Source: Sphagnum compactum (taxonomy: Eukaryota > Bryophyta > Sphagnopsida > Sphagnales). From it: a DNA stretch of 64,000 bases. Each line of letters starts with the position of its first letter. Positions within the stretch are counted from its first letter, which is position 1. The stretch spans positions 2,963,731 to 3,027,730 of the forward strand of contig OZ234499.1 in assembly GCA_965153455.1 (NCBI GenBank), given 5' to 3'. Shown piece by piece: positions 51,553 to 63,972 of this stretch. The position numbers and the translations under genes were made by a program. Below the pieces are notes generated by a model. It was not told the DNA's origin and did not search any database. It saw nothing but the letters and a program-made list of their open reading frames with translations.

Positions 51553-51974
51553 TGTTAACGTCTGCTTTCCGAATGGCAGCTCACCACATTAGACGTGAAT
51601 ATCTAGCTAGCTGTGGCCGGTTGTGAACTTGTTGTGGTGAATTTCTTTTGAGAATTTGGGATCAAGACGTATTTGCTTTGGATAGTCACGTAGTAATTTG
51701 TAGTTGCAACTAGAGCTAGCTGTTCTCTGAGATCAGCCAGCTAGCTGTCTAGAGAGGGGTGCTAATTAGATTCTTTGATTTGTTACATGTCAACTGATCC
51801 AGCTGCTTCTGCAATCTAGTGATTTCTGGATCAGAATTGTCTCCGTAGATAGTTTGCCTTTTCTTCAATTTCTTGAAGTTAAATCAGCTTCTGAGATCTG
51901 CAGTGATCTGAAAGAAACAACACACTAGCTCTTGGAAAACTCATATCCGTCCTCCAGCTCCAGCGATTAGAAGA

Positions 51975-54296
51975 ATGAACGAAACCATAAGAAATTTCTT
52001 CAATAATCAGGCGGCGTTGCTGCAGCTTGATCGACCTCCGGCGCTGCATTCACTAGTAATCGGAGCTTTTGGGATTCCATCGTTGTTGTTGGCAATTCTT
52101 GTTGTGGGCTGCCTTGTGGCACTTTGGTGGCACCATCCACTGTACGGGAAGAACCAAGGAGCTGCAATCTACCCGATAGTTGGGAACTTGATTCAAATCC
52201 TGTGCCATGTACGGGTGTTTCACGACTGGAACACGGAGCTTCTGAAGAAGACTAGCAACATGACGGTGAGGTACTGGAGGCCCGGCAGCCCTGCTTGGTA
52301 TGTGACAGCAAATCCCAAGAATGTGGAGTACATGTTGAAGACCAACTTCGCGAATTACCCAAAAGGACCCGAAACCTGCAACAATCTGAACGACCTGCTG
52401 GGGAGAGGGATCTTTAGCGTGGATGGCGAGCTATGGAAGCTGCAACGGAAAGTTGCAATCCATGAATTTACAACAAGATCACTGCGCAACTTCATGCAGC
52501 AAATAGTCCAAGTGGAACTTGACACACGGATGATCCCGTTGCTGTCGCATACATGCAGTGCAGGAGTGGTTGTAGATCTGCAAGACCTTTTGTGTCGGTT
52601 CACATTCGATACCATCTGCAAACTAGCTTTTGGAGTTGATCCTGAATGCCTTCATATCTCGCTTCCGGCTGTGGAGTTTGCTCACGCGTTTGACACAGCC
52701 ACCAAGATCTCCTCCTCTCGCTTCTACACCTACCCTTTCATTTGGAAAACCCTGCGGGCTCTCAATGTCGGCAGCGAAAGAAAGTTGCGGGAAGCTATCC
52801 GCCAAATCGACGAATTTGCTATGTCTGTGATCCACAAAAGGAAGCAACAAATGCAGCAGCAGGTTGCAGAAACTGCTGCATCGGCAATATCAGCGGCTGC
52901 TGATGAAAATGCAGGTCGAGCAGCCCCGGTCGGAAGGATCGACACGTCCAGTCCCGCCACCGCCGGAATACAAGATTCACATCAGTCCACTGCAGCTGCA
53001 GATCAGCTGCATCATATGGACCTTTTGTCAAGATTCTTGCTGCTTTCATTTGATGAATCCAAAAGATCAAGCAGTGACGTCGTGACTAATGATTCTGCAA
53101 CGCCGCCGGAGTCGAGGCCCGAAGCTATCTTCTCCGATGTTTTCTTACGAGATATTGTGATAAGTTTCGTTCTAGCTGGACGGGATACATCTTCTTCAGG
53201 TAATTTGTGAGTAGTTCTCGAGAAAAGCTGATCATCAGGACCTAGAAACCAAGCTAGCACCACCTATATACAATCCAGGATCTGCAGCTAGCTGGTTGTT
53301 TTGATCACGCTACCCGACTTCTGCTGTCACTCTGATTTCAGTTTCGCAGCTGCAGGTCACTTCATGGCTACTTCGTTGCTTGCTGCTAATACTGATCAGA
53401 ACTTGGGTGATCGATCTGCATTGTGCTGGTCCACTGGTGCAGGTATATCGTGGTTTTTTTGGTTACTCTCTCGCAACCGTCACGTCGAGGACTCGATTCG
53501 CGCTGAGATTGCGGAAATAGTGAGATCTAGGAATCATCATCATCATCATCATCATGTTGCCAACAACAAGAAAGATACAATGTTAGACACAACTACTATT
53601 ACAACAACAGCTGCAGCTGCAGATGGTGAGCTGCAGAAAGGCAACAGTACGACTATTGCAGAATGGGAAAAAGATGAACCTGCAGCAGCAGCAGCAGCTG
53701 CTGCTGCTAATCCCAATATCGACATGATCACGAGTTCGAAATTCACTTACGAGGAGTTGAAGAAAATGCATTACTTGGACGCAGCGCTGACAGAATCGAT
53801 GCGACTGTACCCACCGGTTCCGTTCGACTCGAAAGTTGCAATGGAAGAGGATACATGGCCGGATGGAACCCATATCCCCAAGGACTCGGTAGTCGCGTAT
53901 GCACCGTATGCGATGGGGAGAATGGAGCAGCTGTGGGGAAGCGATTGCCTGGAGTTCAAGCCAGAGAGATGGCTTGATGACAATGGAGTGTTCCAGCCAC
54001 AGACTCCGTATAAGTACGCTGTGTTTCAAGCTGGTCAGCGAGTGTGTTTAGGGAAAGAGTTGGCCATGCTTCAAATGAAGTTGCTCGTTGCAACTCTTGT
54101 CAGCCACTTCACAATCTCTATGTCGTCAATCGCCGCTGCTTCAGAAGCTGCTGCTGATGCACGAGATGCACAAGATGATGATTTCAAGCCAAACTACGAA
54201 ATCGACTTGACTTTACCCATCAAGAATGGTCTCCCAGTGCGAATTCATCGAGCTACTCAGGATGAGGATATTAAGGCAAAAGCTTCCAACGCATAA
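51975..54296 (+). CDS. CYP94: Cytochrome P450, CYP86 clan, CYP94-like (2 exons, 692 aa)
   Basis: Exons 51975-53199 and 53443-54296, phase 1, intron 243 bp. Membrane anchor at about residues 27-50. I-helix AGRDTSS (401-407), split from GISWFFWLLSRN by the intron; ExxR at Glu526-Arg529 (TESMR); FKPERW; heme loop FQAGQRVCLGKE with the ligand Cys610. The blocks DLLGRGIFSVDGELWKLQRK, GSERKLREAIRQ and YAMGRMEQLWG are typical of CYP94 enzymes. Known members hydroxylate fatty acids at the omega end or oxidise jasmonoyl-isoleucine in the ER. The protein is about 180 residues longer than usual because of two low-complexity inserts: a Gln/Ala/Ser-rich one before the I-helix (about 285-375) and a His8/Thr/Ala-rich one after it (about 430-510). 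Substrate not predictable. Confidence 0.9.
53534..53555 (+). repeat. (CAT)n coding microsatellite giving a His run
   Basis: Eight CAT codons in exon 2 of the P450 encode eight consecutive His residues. A second trinucleotide tract (GCAGCAGCAGC...) at about 53681-53708 encodes a poly-Ala run. Both lie in the variable loop following the I-helix. Confidence 0.9.
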
Positions 54297-55206
54297 GGAT
54301 AAAAGCAAAAGCTTGCAATGTTTGAAAAAGCACCATAAATTTGGTTGAACCTCACTATCCTCCAAAAAGAAGTTCTAAGAGGAATGCAAACCCAAGGTGT
54401 GTTGTGTTGCGTGTTCCTTTAAAAATTTAAACAAAATAAAAATAAAATAAATGCAAATTGTTAGATTTAATGATTTGATGAAAAATTTATTAAACATAAA
54501 AAAAATTAATAAGAATAAATTATTACAACTAGGACTCTAGGGCTTTTGTGTTGCTCTGTGCAACCATTTATGCACATTTTATTAAGTTTGTAATTAATAT
54601 ATCTCTATTTTAGACTAGTAATATGACTTTCAAATCAAATATAATTTGATAAATTATGCTAGATATGTAGTTTATCATATTTGTTTATATCAATTGTAGA
54701 TGTGAATATTCTCTTAATACCTCACCCCACCCCACGCCCCCCCCCCCCCTCTCAAAACAAAACTGTATGCAACCTCTCTGTTCATGTTCAATATATTATT
54801 GTATTTTTTCTTTTTTTTTTGGGGATTGCACATTATGTCATTTTCTTGACCACATTATATGACATAATCTTCTAATGAAGATCAGACAATTGTATTAGTG
54901 ACCAACATGTCTAGGTTGAACATGTTTTTTTTTTCTCAAATCATTGAATCTTGACCACACCAAACCTTGAAATGTTATGGAATGGCATTTGCCTTTGCCC
55001 ATTATGTTGGGTGCATTAATTTGCTCGCCCTAATAGGCTCATCTAGCACCTTACCTAACATAATGGGTCAAGGGCTCAAAACCATTCCATAGTACTTGGA
55101 ATTCACGTGACCAAGAACTATATTGATGCATTGCACTAATGTAACATCAGTGAAAACATGCTTTGCTACTTTCACTACTACAAAATGTGAAAACATGCTT
55201 TGCTAC
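54297..55206. other. CYP94 3' flank and spacer
   Basis: Likely 3' UTR, then AT-rich sequence with a poly-C run at about 54739-54749. From 55150 a 37-bp block is tandemly duplicated and leads into the CACTA-type MITE. Confidence 0.5.
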
Positions 55207-55209
55207 CTT

Positions 55210-55364
55210 CACTACTACAAAATGTGGGTGCAGTTCACTAGTCCCTGTTCATTAGACCAGTGAATTCAATGCTTCTTCACTGGTCCTCGTTCACTACAAC
55301 TAGTGAATTCATTCAAAGTTTAGTGAAATCACTTGGCGTACAGGGGACACCTTTTGTTGTAGTG
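55210..55364. mobile_element. CACTA-type MITE (155 bp)
   Basis: Left end CACTACTACAAAATGTG and right end, on the opposite strand, CACTACAACAAAAGGTG, match at 14 of 17 positions. The flanks are CTT at 55207-55209 and CTT at 55365-55367, the 3-bp target duplication expected for CACTA (CMC/EnSpm) elements. It is too short to code. The left terminus with 20 bp of flank is present twice (37-bp period, 55150-55186 and 55187-55223). Confidence 0.75.
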
Positions 55365-55367
55365 CTT

Positions 55368-58300
55368 GCATCAATGATTACCATGTACATGAGCAATGTT
55401 TTACTTAATCAACAAACAATGTAAATTGTTGCAATTGTCAAATAAAAGCATTGGCTAGAAAAATATGCCTTTTACACAAACACGGACAATTGCCAAAATT
55501 GTTTATGTTATATATATCTTATTATATTACAACCTGCAAGATTCACCCATTGTGGATACTGGTTATTCTCAAATGCATTCAGGCTACATCGATAATATGG
55601 GTACATTCAAAATCAAGTTGCCTTATAGGAACCATTTTTAGGACTTTTTAGAATTAAGTTTTTAAATTTTAAATTTAGAATGTTGGATATTTTATCTTGA
55701 TTTTCATTATGGGCTTTAGCTTTAATGATGACAAGATATTTATGCCCTTCAAAACCATAAAATGATCAAATTTATTAATTCTTAACCTTGTGACCCATAT
55801 TTTTTTTAAATAATTTGATTTTTTGGAATGCTTGGTTGTAAATATTAATCCACAAATTATTCTTGTAGATTAAATAGGTAAATGTGGCTTTGTACATTAT
55901 ATGAATCCAAAACATCAAGAATGCAATTGTTTTTACTAGTCCTTTCATGTCCTTATAATATTGTTTTGTCATGTGATATATTCCGGAACATTTATATTTC
56001 AAGACAAAAATTGTCATCATTTTCTTGTCAAATATTTGATTTTCTTATGCTATTCATTTCATTTGAATGTAATCTTCAAGAAACACATGTAATTTTGTAC
56101 AAAAAGGCAAAATATTAAATTTTTATGATATGTGAAAATTACATATCTTCATATTTTTGCATGTGTGACAATCTTTTCAAGTAGCCTAATCTTGAATGTA
56201 CCCGTATATGTTTATATATATGTGAAACTTGAGATAAAAAGTTTTAGACTAATAAACTACAGCTGATGTTGTAGTTTTTTTTTACATGAGTATGAAAGTC
56301 AAATACTTCAACTTGGCACAAATATGCAAGCCCAAGTGACCATTGTTTTGAGGCCTTGCCTTGATTTCATGAAAATTTTTAAGCCCTTAAGGTTCACAAC
56401 ATCCATGTTTTTATGTTGAATATTTAATTTAAAGATTTGAGTGGCATATTCATAATTAAGGTACCACTTTTTGGAGATAGGCCTAAAGGATTTCATTTTT
56501 GCTATCTATCAAATACAAATTTCGCATGGAATCCATTTAAATGCACAAATTTGGTTAATTCATATTGTGGTGGCGATTTTTCAAATGCACACATGTAATT
56601 ATGCATCAATATTTTGATTAAAAAATCAATTCAAAAAATGAGTATATAAGTTTCTATAAAAAACTTGACATGTTTCTTTGCATGATTATTTCTTGTACAT
56701 GTGACTTACATTTGGGACCACAAATTCTAAGTCTAATAATACAAACAATCAACCAAATGGTGAAAAAAATGGTCTTTTTCCTTATAGCCTTTTTGGAATG
56801 AATTATGTAATCTTCAAAAAATTTGTACCATGTATGATCTAATCAAATGCATTTAATGAATAGTGTTAAACATATATGTACAAGCATTGTTTATCTATGG
56901 ACCAAAATTGAAATCAATTGCACTATGAATGCATTCATTTTGGTTCCTTTACAATGAAAATTATAATTAGGACGAAAATTCAAATTACTTTAAAGGATTG
57001 AAAGGGACATTTATATTGTATCCAATATATACTTTAGTTTTTTTATTAATTTAACATGATTTCATTATATTATAGGCATACAACAATTTACTATAATTAT
57101 AAGGCAATAAATAATATAAAAATTCAAAATAGCCTAAATTTGTAGTTCCTTTTCCATTAGACAATCCTTTTGGGTACCCTATTTGTGAATATGCTTATCA
57201 AATCAATTTTTTGTAAAATGTACTAAAATTGTGGCATAACGTCACTCTTTTCTTTATATTTTTGTTAGTCGTCTTTCACCATGTAAAAACACATTAATGG
57301 ATGATTATGATGGAATCTAAAATTGTAATGGCTTCATGATACTTATGAAATATTTGACATTTTTGATTCATTAGTTTTGATAAGGATCAAAATATAAAGG
57401 AAAAAATGATTGTAGTAAGGACTAGGCCCTTTTCATCTTTGGTGGTACACTTTAAAAGATTTTCACCCATGATGTGAATTTCTTATTTCAAACCCTAAGG
57501 GATTTGCATTGCAAGAAGTTTCATGGATAGCCAAATGTGAGTTCAAGTGTTTTGTAAGAAAGTTTGCACAATATCAATGTCATTTTCAGTGGTGGAGTAT
57601 TCAAAACTAAGACTAGCTTTGAAAAATTGATGTTGTTTCATCATGTTCTTATAAAATTAGTGAATTAAAGTGTTTATTTGTTTCAACATGTTGAACATTA
57701 ATTCTTCGATTATTTGTGATGTAAGTTTTTTAATTCATGAAGAATCATCATGATTACGATCACCTGATTATTGTGCATATAATTTGGTTAAAAAAAACCG
57801 TAGAGAATGTCTTTTTATTGTATTGACCATTACAAGTTTTCATCGATGTTAACATGGTCAAAATATCTTGTAATTCTTTTTTTTGTTTATTAAAGATTGG
57901 TTGTATGAATATTGAAATTAATGAAGGTTTAGGGGATGTGAAAGGAGTTGGTAAGGTGGAAGAACTTATAGATGTGCTTATAGTGAGATGAAGTTTTATC
58001 ACAACACATTTGGTTGTTGAGCATTTCTTCATGCAATATTTGATTTGATTTGAAAAGTCATATTAACAATATGTAACGTGCCAATTCAACACATTCATTT
58101 TATGTTGAAAATGCTTGATTTTTGAAATGACCATTGTTTTCATTGTTAGAGTGTAATGGCGAAGATTGGTGAAGAACTTGACATGGAAAAAACAATGTTT
58201 ACATGCTCAACATTCATTTTTTTTCCTCAATTTATTTATTTACCAAATATCAAATTATGTGTAACAATACTTGCTTTACATTTAAAGAACTTGAGTTTTG

Positions 58301-59640
58301 CATTGTTGTGCATTACTAGTGATAATGAACTATCACTTAATGAAGAAAATGAATTGATTTTGTGAAAATTAAGTTCCATTTGAATGATAATATTGGATTG
58401 CATTACATACAATTTGAATGAAATTGGATTCATATTTTAACAAAATTGAATTCAAATTTCATAGAATTCAAATTCAACTAAATTCAATTCAATTGAAAAA
58501 AAATGGGATGCAAATTGCTGGAAAATATATTGAAAATTTACTCACGATTATGGTGGTGAGAAAAATAAAATAAAACAAACATAAATTCAACGAAACAATT
58601 TTCCATGCCTTTGTCCTTGGGAATGGGCTAAACGAATTCTAGTTTGGAATTGTCCAAATGATGACTTACAACTTATGAAATCAAAAGTCATTTAACCTAA
58701 ACTAGCTTCAATGATCATTGTCATTGAAATTTTACACAACATCAAACGAACTTACATAGTTATACACTTAGAATATATCCATGGGTCTTATAGTGTGTAC
58801 AAGCCATTTTATTGTTGCCTTGGACAGACCTATAAATTATATTTCGAATGAAATATAACCTTTGTATAAAATTGAGAATGGGTTTGGATTTTATCTCACT
58901 TGTCAATTTTCATAGGATATAAAAATCGTCACAAGGCCCAAGTAAAAAGATCATGACACTTTTGATTGGCTAACCATCATGATTGGCATATGTGGTGGCA
59001 TTTAAATAGTTTTTCACCTTATAACATTGTCCAATTTTTCATATTTAGTGGTGGGGCAAAAAAATAAATTAACACTCTATATTGGATGTGATAGGCATTG
59101 CTTTTTTTATTGACAAAAAATTGACAAATTTCTATTTGAAAAAATGTGATTTCAACCTATACATAGGATTTTTCATGGAAAAAATTGCTCAAGTTTGCCA
59201 CAAAAAAAAAAAATTTAAAACAATTTTCAAAGGTGTTCAATGTATTTGGTAAGTTCGAATAAGTAGCCAAGAATATAGAAGGATCCTTTATTTTTGTATT
59301 TTCATATATGACATGTAGCCACATTTGGGTAAATTTCCCTTTTAAATGATCACCATTTTGGCTACATCACAAAATTGGGTTATCTTGACAAATTTTGGCA
59401 TTTTCTGACCCAAAAAATGGGATTTTTTTTTTCCCCTAGTGTAAATTCAACTAGTTTTTGATAAATTTTCAGATAAATTCACCAAATTTTCTACATCACA
59501 GGCCAAAAAAAAAAGGGAAAAAAAGAAAAAGAAAACAAAAGCTCCCTTCCTAGTGAGCATTGGTAGAGGCCCAAATTCCAGGGGGGTATGGGTGGACCTG
59601 CTCTTTACACGTAAGAATACACGTATAGGTATCCTACACA
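55368..59640. other. AT-rich gene desert
   Basis: No frame above about 90 codons and no recognisable domains or element ends. Composition changes sharply at about 59,570, where the GC-richer SF1 promoter region starts. Confidence 0.5.
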
Positions 59641-59647
59641 CAAGACT

Positions 59648-59840
59648 GGTTCCACGTATGGATGATTACACGAGATAATGCGCCTCCAAGATGCATTCTG
59701 CCTCTAGTTCGTCCCTACGATTGGACCCACTGACCGACCTATGGTTCCAGTTATGGACCTTTACGGCCGAGAACGGGCCTCGAAGACGCATTCTGCCTGT
59801 ATTTCGTCCCTACTATTCGACCTACCAACCTCAAGGCTAG
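59648..59840. repeat. Tandem duplication of about 95 bp in the SF1 promoter region
   Basis: Two diverged copies start at GGTTCCACGTATGGA (59648) and GGTTCCAGTTATGGA (59743). They share GCATTCTGCCT and TTCGTCCCTAC blocks at the same spacing. Confidence 0.65.
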
Positions 59841-59953
59841 TGGCAGAATGTGGCCTTTTTGGGGGGAGCGGAGAGTGGGACGGGGGGTTGTGGTGGCGCG
59901 CGTTCTCTAGTGTACGTCTTTGTGCCATTCTTCTTCTTGTTTGTTTTCTGCAG

Positions 59954-60014
59954 ATGGAGAGGATGGCGGAAGGTGATGTAGACGTTGGAGGAGCCGTTCG
60001 TTGGATTCTTTAAG
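59954..60014 (+). other. Candidate upstream non-coding exon of SF1 holding a 19-codon uORF
   Basis: Preceded by TTTTCTGCAG and followed by G/GTATGG, so it could be an internal 5' UTR exon of 61 bp. It begins with ATG and contains MERMAEGDVDVGGAVRWIL followed by TAA, filling the exon to within one base. A telo-box-like TTAGGGTT lies downstream at about 60118. No transcript evidence is available here. Confidence 0.3.
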
Positions 60015-60318
60015 GTATGGATGTCTGAGCTTTTTGGTTAGTGTTGTTAAGTAAAAGCTGTGCTGAGTCCTTTTGGTCAGTTCGAAGGGAACGAAACGAA
60101 AAGCATGCGGTTTCGAGTTAGGGTTGCAAAAAATTTCCAGGCTTTTGCTCAGTTATAATGTTCTTATGTAATAGGAATAGATTTTTTCAGAGGTTATCGG
60201 CAATAGAAGAAGACTCTCAGATGTGTCTTCATTTGGGAAATGTTATGAGGTGGTCGGTTGATTGCTTGTAAAGATTGAGGAGCGGAAGGACTAGAAAAGG
60301 AGGAAGAAGTCACAAGGC

Positions 60319-63300
60319 ATGATGATGACGCATGAAGCTGGCATTGAAATGAAGGAGACAGTAGCAGTGCGGGAAGTAGCAGCACTGCTGTTGCCAGAAG
60401 ATTCACTTGCCACTACGACCACCAGATCCGAGTACGCCTTGCGTCAGCAGGTTTGCATTTCTTGATCTTCTTTCTGAGCTAAAGTGGGTGTTTTTAAAAG
60501 AGCTCTATGAGTAGTTGATGCACACGGGCTTATGCATGGTGCCATTCTGGTTACACCTGCATTCCCTTGAAACCTGAGACAAAATGCTTAGGGATTTGTG
60601 AGTAAGTACCAGTGGCAGTTTTTGAATTTTAGGATGGTTTTGGTATGCCAGATGTTAGCCTTGAAGAGATAACTTAACAGAAGTTGTTGTAGGTTGAGAG
60701 GGATGTAAGGATTAACAACAGCTGATATTTTAGGAGTTTTGCCTCTGTTTTTGAGCTCACTTATGAAAACTGTAAGCGTGAAGTATATATCGCAAGTGTC
60801 TGCAACCCCTGAAGGAAATTGTTGTGTTATGCTTTGCAGCACAATGATGTGCAACTCAGCACCAATGTAATGACACAGGTTCGCTATTACCTGCTGTTCT
60901 ATCATTAGGTCCTTAGTATTCTCTCCTTTGCCTTTTCTGTTACAAAACCTTGTGCCACTGTAATAGATAGCCAGGGGCCTGCAAATGTAATTGACTCGGT
61001 TGCCTGAATTGTTGGACAATTAATGAGACCAACACTTATTCATGATATAAATTATGGATGAAATTGTGTGTTGTGAATTTAGGTTAACTTGATCCATCAT
61101 CTGCAAGAATCCTGCATCGTTGCAATGCATCAGTTGATTTATGGAGTATACATGGCCAGGAGGAACAGGGAGGACATCTGCATCTCCAGCAACCATCCTG
61201 GTTGCAGCCAACCAGTGACCCTTATGCAGGTGTTCCTCAGCAATTGAACCAAGGAGAAGATGGCCATGGTGTTCAGTATGGAGCTGGTGAGGACAATGCA
61301 GGAGCTGGAGCTAGTGGAGGGAAAGATTATAGTGTTTATAACTATCAGGAGCATCAAGCAGATGCTCGTGGGGGTTACACTAAGGGATGGGATATTGGCT
61401 ATGGTGCCAGCAGTGGTGGAGGTGAGGGGAACAACTCTAGCTATCCCACTCCTGGGGTGCAGTCGGAGGAAACGGAGGGAGGGCTAGCATCAGGAGAAGG
61501 TGGTAACGAGCAAATTGACCAAGCTTCAGGTTTTGCTGGAGATGGAAGCTCTGGGAAGAGACGACGGAGTCGTTGGGGTCCTCAAGCAGATGGCGAAGGA
61601 GACACCAATGACAATGAGGGTTCATCAGGCAAGAAACGGAAGTCTCGTTGGGCAACTGATGAGCCTAAGGCTCCACTTCTGGGCCAGATTCAGCTACCAG
61701 ATTTTATCAAGGAGCTCACTGGTGGAGTTGACCTCAACCCTGAGTTACAAGCTCTAAACATCAAGCTTCTGGACATCAACAGGAGGTTGCAAACAGGACT
61801 GGTGGTTGATGATAGGGTTGATGGTAACCGGTCACCTTCTCCTGAGCCTATCTACGACAACATGGGCATCAGAATCAACACACGGGAGTACAGAGCACGG
61901 GAGAAGTTGACACGGGAGAGGCAGGAAGTGATTGCAATGCTTATCAAGAAGAACCCTGCATTCAAACCACCTGCAGACTACAGGCCACCGAAGTTGTACA
62001 AGAAACTGTACATCCCTGTCAAGGAGTACCCTGGTTATAATTTCATTGGATTGATCATAGGTCCTCGTGGCAACACCCAGAAGCGCATGGAGAGAGAAAC
62101 AGGGGCCAAAATTGTTATAAGAGGAAAGGGTTCTGCCAAGGAAGGTCGTTCTGCTCAGAAACGTGATCTGAAGCCAGATCCTTCGGAGAATGAGGACTTG
62201 CATGTTCTTGTTGAAGCAGATACTGCTGATGGTCTGGAGAAAGCAGCTGGCATGGTGGAAAAGCTTCTACTACCAGTTGAAGAGGGGAGGAATGAGCACA
62301 AGAGAGCACAACTGAGGGAACTTGCAGCACTGAATGGCACAATACGGGATGATGAGTACTGTCACCTCTGTGGGGAACCTGGGCATCGTCAGTATGCTTG
62401 TCCTGCCCGGCACTCCACCTTCAAGAGTGATGTATCTTGTCGCATCTGTGGTGATGGAGGCCATCCAACTATTGACTGTCCTTTGAAAGGCTCAACACAA
62501 GGCAACAAAATGGATGATGAGTACAAAAGCTTTTTGGCAGAGCTTGGTGGGGGTGGTGCTGAAGGAGGCGGGATGCAAAGAGGTGGTGGTGGCAGATCTG
62601 GAGCTGGGGAGGTTGGCCCAAACAGACAGACAGGTCCCCGGTTAGCATTACCAGGACCACAAGGTGGAGGCAGCCTTCCGTGGACAGGGGGTACTGGTGG
62701 TGGTGCAGGAATGATAGGATTTGCAAGTCCCAGTGTTGGAGGGGGAGGGGGAGTAGGACAGGGGCTTGGTGCAAGTGGTGGTGAACCCTTAGGAGGAGGA
62801 GGTGGAATGGGTCCTCCCATGGGTGGAGGGGGAGGAATTGGCATGCAACAACCACAGGGATTCGGAAATCCATTTTTCCCTAGTCCACAGGGAGGAGGTG
62901 GAGGAGGTAGCATGGGGAATAAGTTTAACAAGGATGATGATGCTAATCTTTATGTTGGTTACTTGCCAAGCACAATTGATGACGAGGCGCTTGTGCGTCT
63001 GTTTGCACCATTTGGTGTCGTAGAAGATGCAAAGGTGATTAGAGATCATCTTAATGGATCTAGTAAGGGTTATGGCTTTGTCAAATATGCTGAGCCTTCA
63101 TCAGCAACGGCAGCTGTGGCACACATGAATGGCTACAGAGTGGAGGGCAGAACTCTAGCAGTGAGAGTGGCAGCGCCTGTCCCACCCCCCAGGGGTCCTG
63201 GTGGAGGTCCTCCCTCACAAGGTGGGGAGTCAATGGGCGGTGGAGGCGGCAGCAGCGGATATCCACCTCAGATGCAAACAGCCCCTCGAGGTCCCCCAGT

Positions 63301-63895
63301 CAGTGGCATGATGGGCAACAACATGGCCACTCTGCCTTGGGGTGGACCCCTGGGCCCAATGCCTCCATACAATCCGTACGGTCCCCCTCCAGGGCCCAAC
63401 CCTTATGGTCACCAGCCTCGTGGTCCACCTCCTCAGGGAGGAATGCTGCATGGAGGTCCACTACCTCAGTATGGTGGACCTTACAATGGGTATTCAGGGC
63501 CAGCCTTACAAGCTGTTTCACCTGGAGGGCCCATTCCTCAGAGTCTCTCTGGAGGATTCTCTCAAGTGCAATCTGGAGGGGTGGATGCAGGAGGTCAAGG
63601 GGCAGGGATTCCATCAGACACTGGTCCTGGGATGGGTGGAAGACCAGGAAATCGAGCTCCAGCTGCTGGGGGCTCACCTTTAGGTGGGTACTCAGCTGTT
63701 TCTCAGTATCATGGATACTACCCACCTCCCCCACCATCAAGTGCCTCGCCTGCACCCCCACCACTGCCACCTCCAGGTGGCAGTGCAGTACCTCCTAGCT
63801 GGCCAGGGAATGCTGGTGTGCAATACGTATCCAGTGGGCAGAGCAATGCAGTGGAGTCAGAATATGAGAGGTTCATGTCAGAGATGGGTCGGTGA
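60319..63895 (+). CDS. SF1: Splicing factor SF1 / branchpoint-binding protein
   Basis: The large exon (about 61160-63895) has no usable Met before the KH region, so an upstream exon is needed; 60319-60450 (44 codons, MMMTHEAG..., donor CAG/GTTTGC) joins in frame to acceptors at 61160, 61190 or 61208. SF1 recognises the intron branch point with U2AF. Numbering from 61202: two ULM-like motifs (KRRRSRW 119-125, KRKSRW 145-150), SF1 helix-hairpin with RSPSPEP (210-216) and [16 protein letters not shown]2 domain (269-385, IIGPRG at 285-290), CCHC knuckles (387-400 and 413-426), Gly-rich linker, RRM (583-658; [14 protein letters not shown]), then a Pro/Gly-rich tail ending [10 protein letters not shown]. 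The added RRM is the plant form. The stop overlaps a consensus splice donor. Confidence 0.93.
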
Positions 63896-63972
63896 GTGCT
63901 GTAAAGAGACAATAATCTTGAAGACAGTTATGTTTGTTGAGAGTAGCATGATTCTTGCTCTTGTTTTTCCAG
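63892..63972 (+). other. SF1: Possible terminal intron overlapping the SF1 stop codon
   Basis: GGTCG/GTGAGTGC at 63892 is a consensus donor and TTGTTTTTCCAG at 63961-63972 a consensus acceptor, 81 bp apart. If removed, the TGA at 63893-63895 is lost and translation continues VVFILLNIA to the window edge. If retained, the protein ends MGR. Confidence 0.45.

Noticed and set aside
61832-63912. Long open frames opposite SF1, such as a proline-rich minus-strand frame at 62389-62931
   Set aside because: They are the reverse reading of Gly-rich codons of SF1 (GGN read as NCC). They have no independent domain or promoter.
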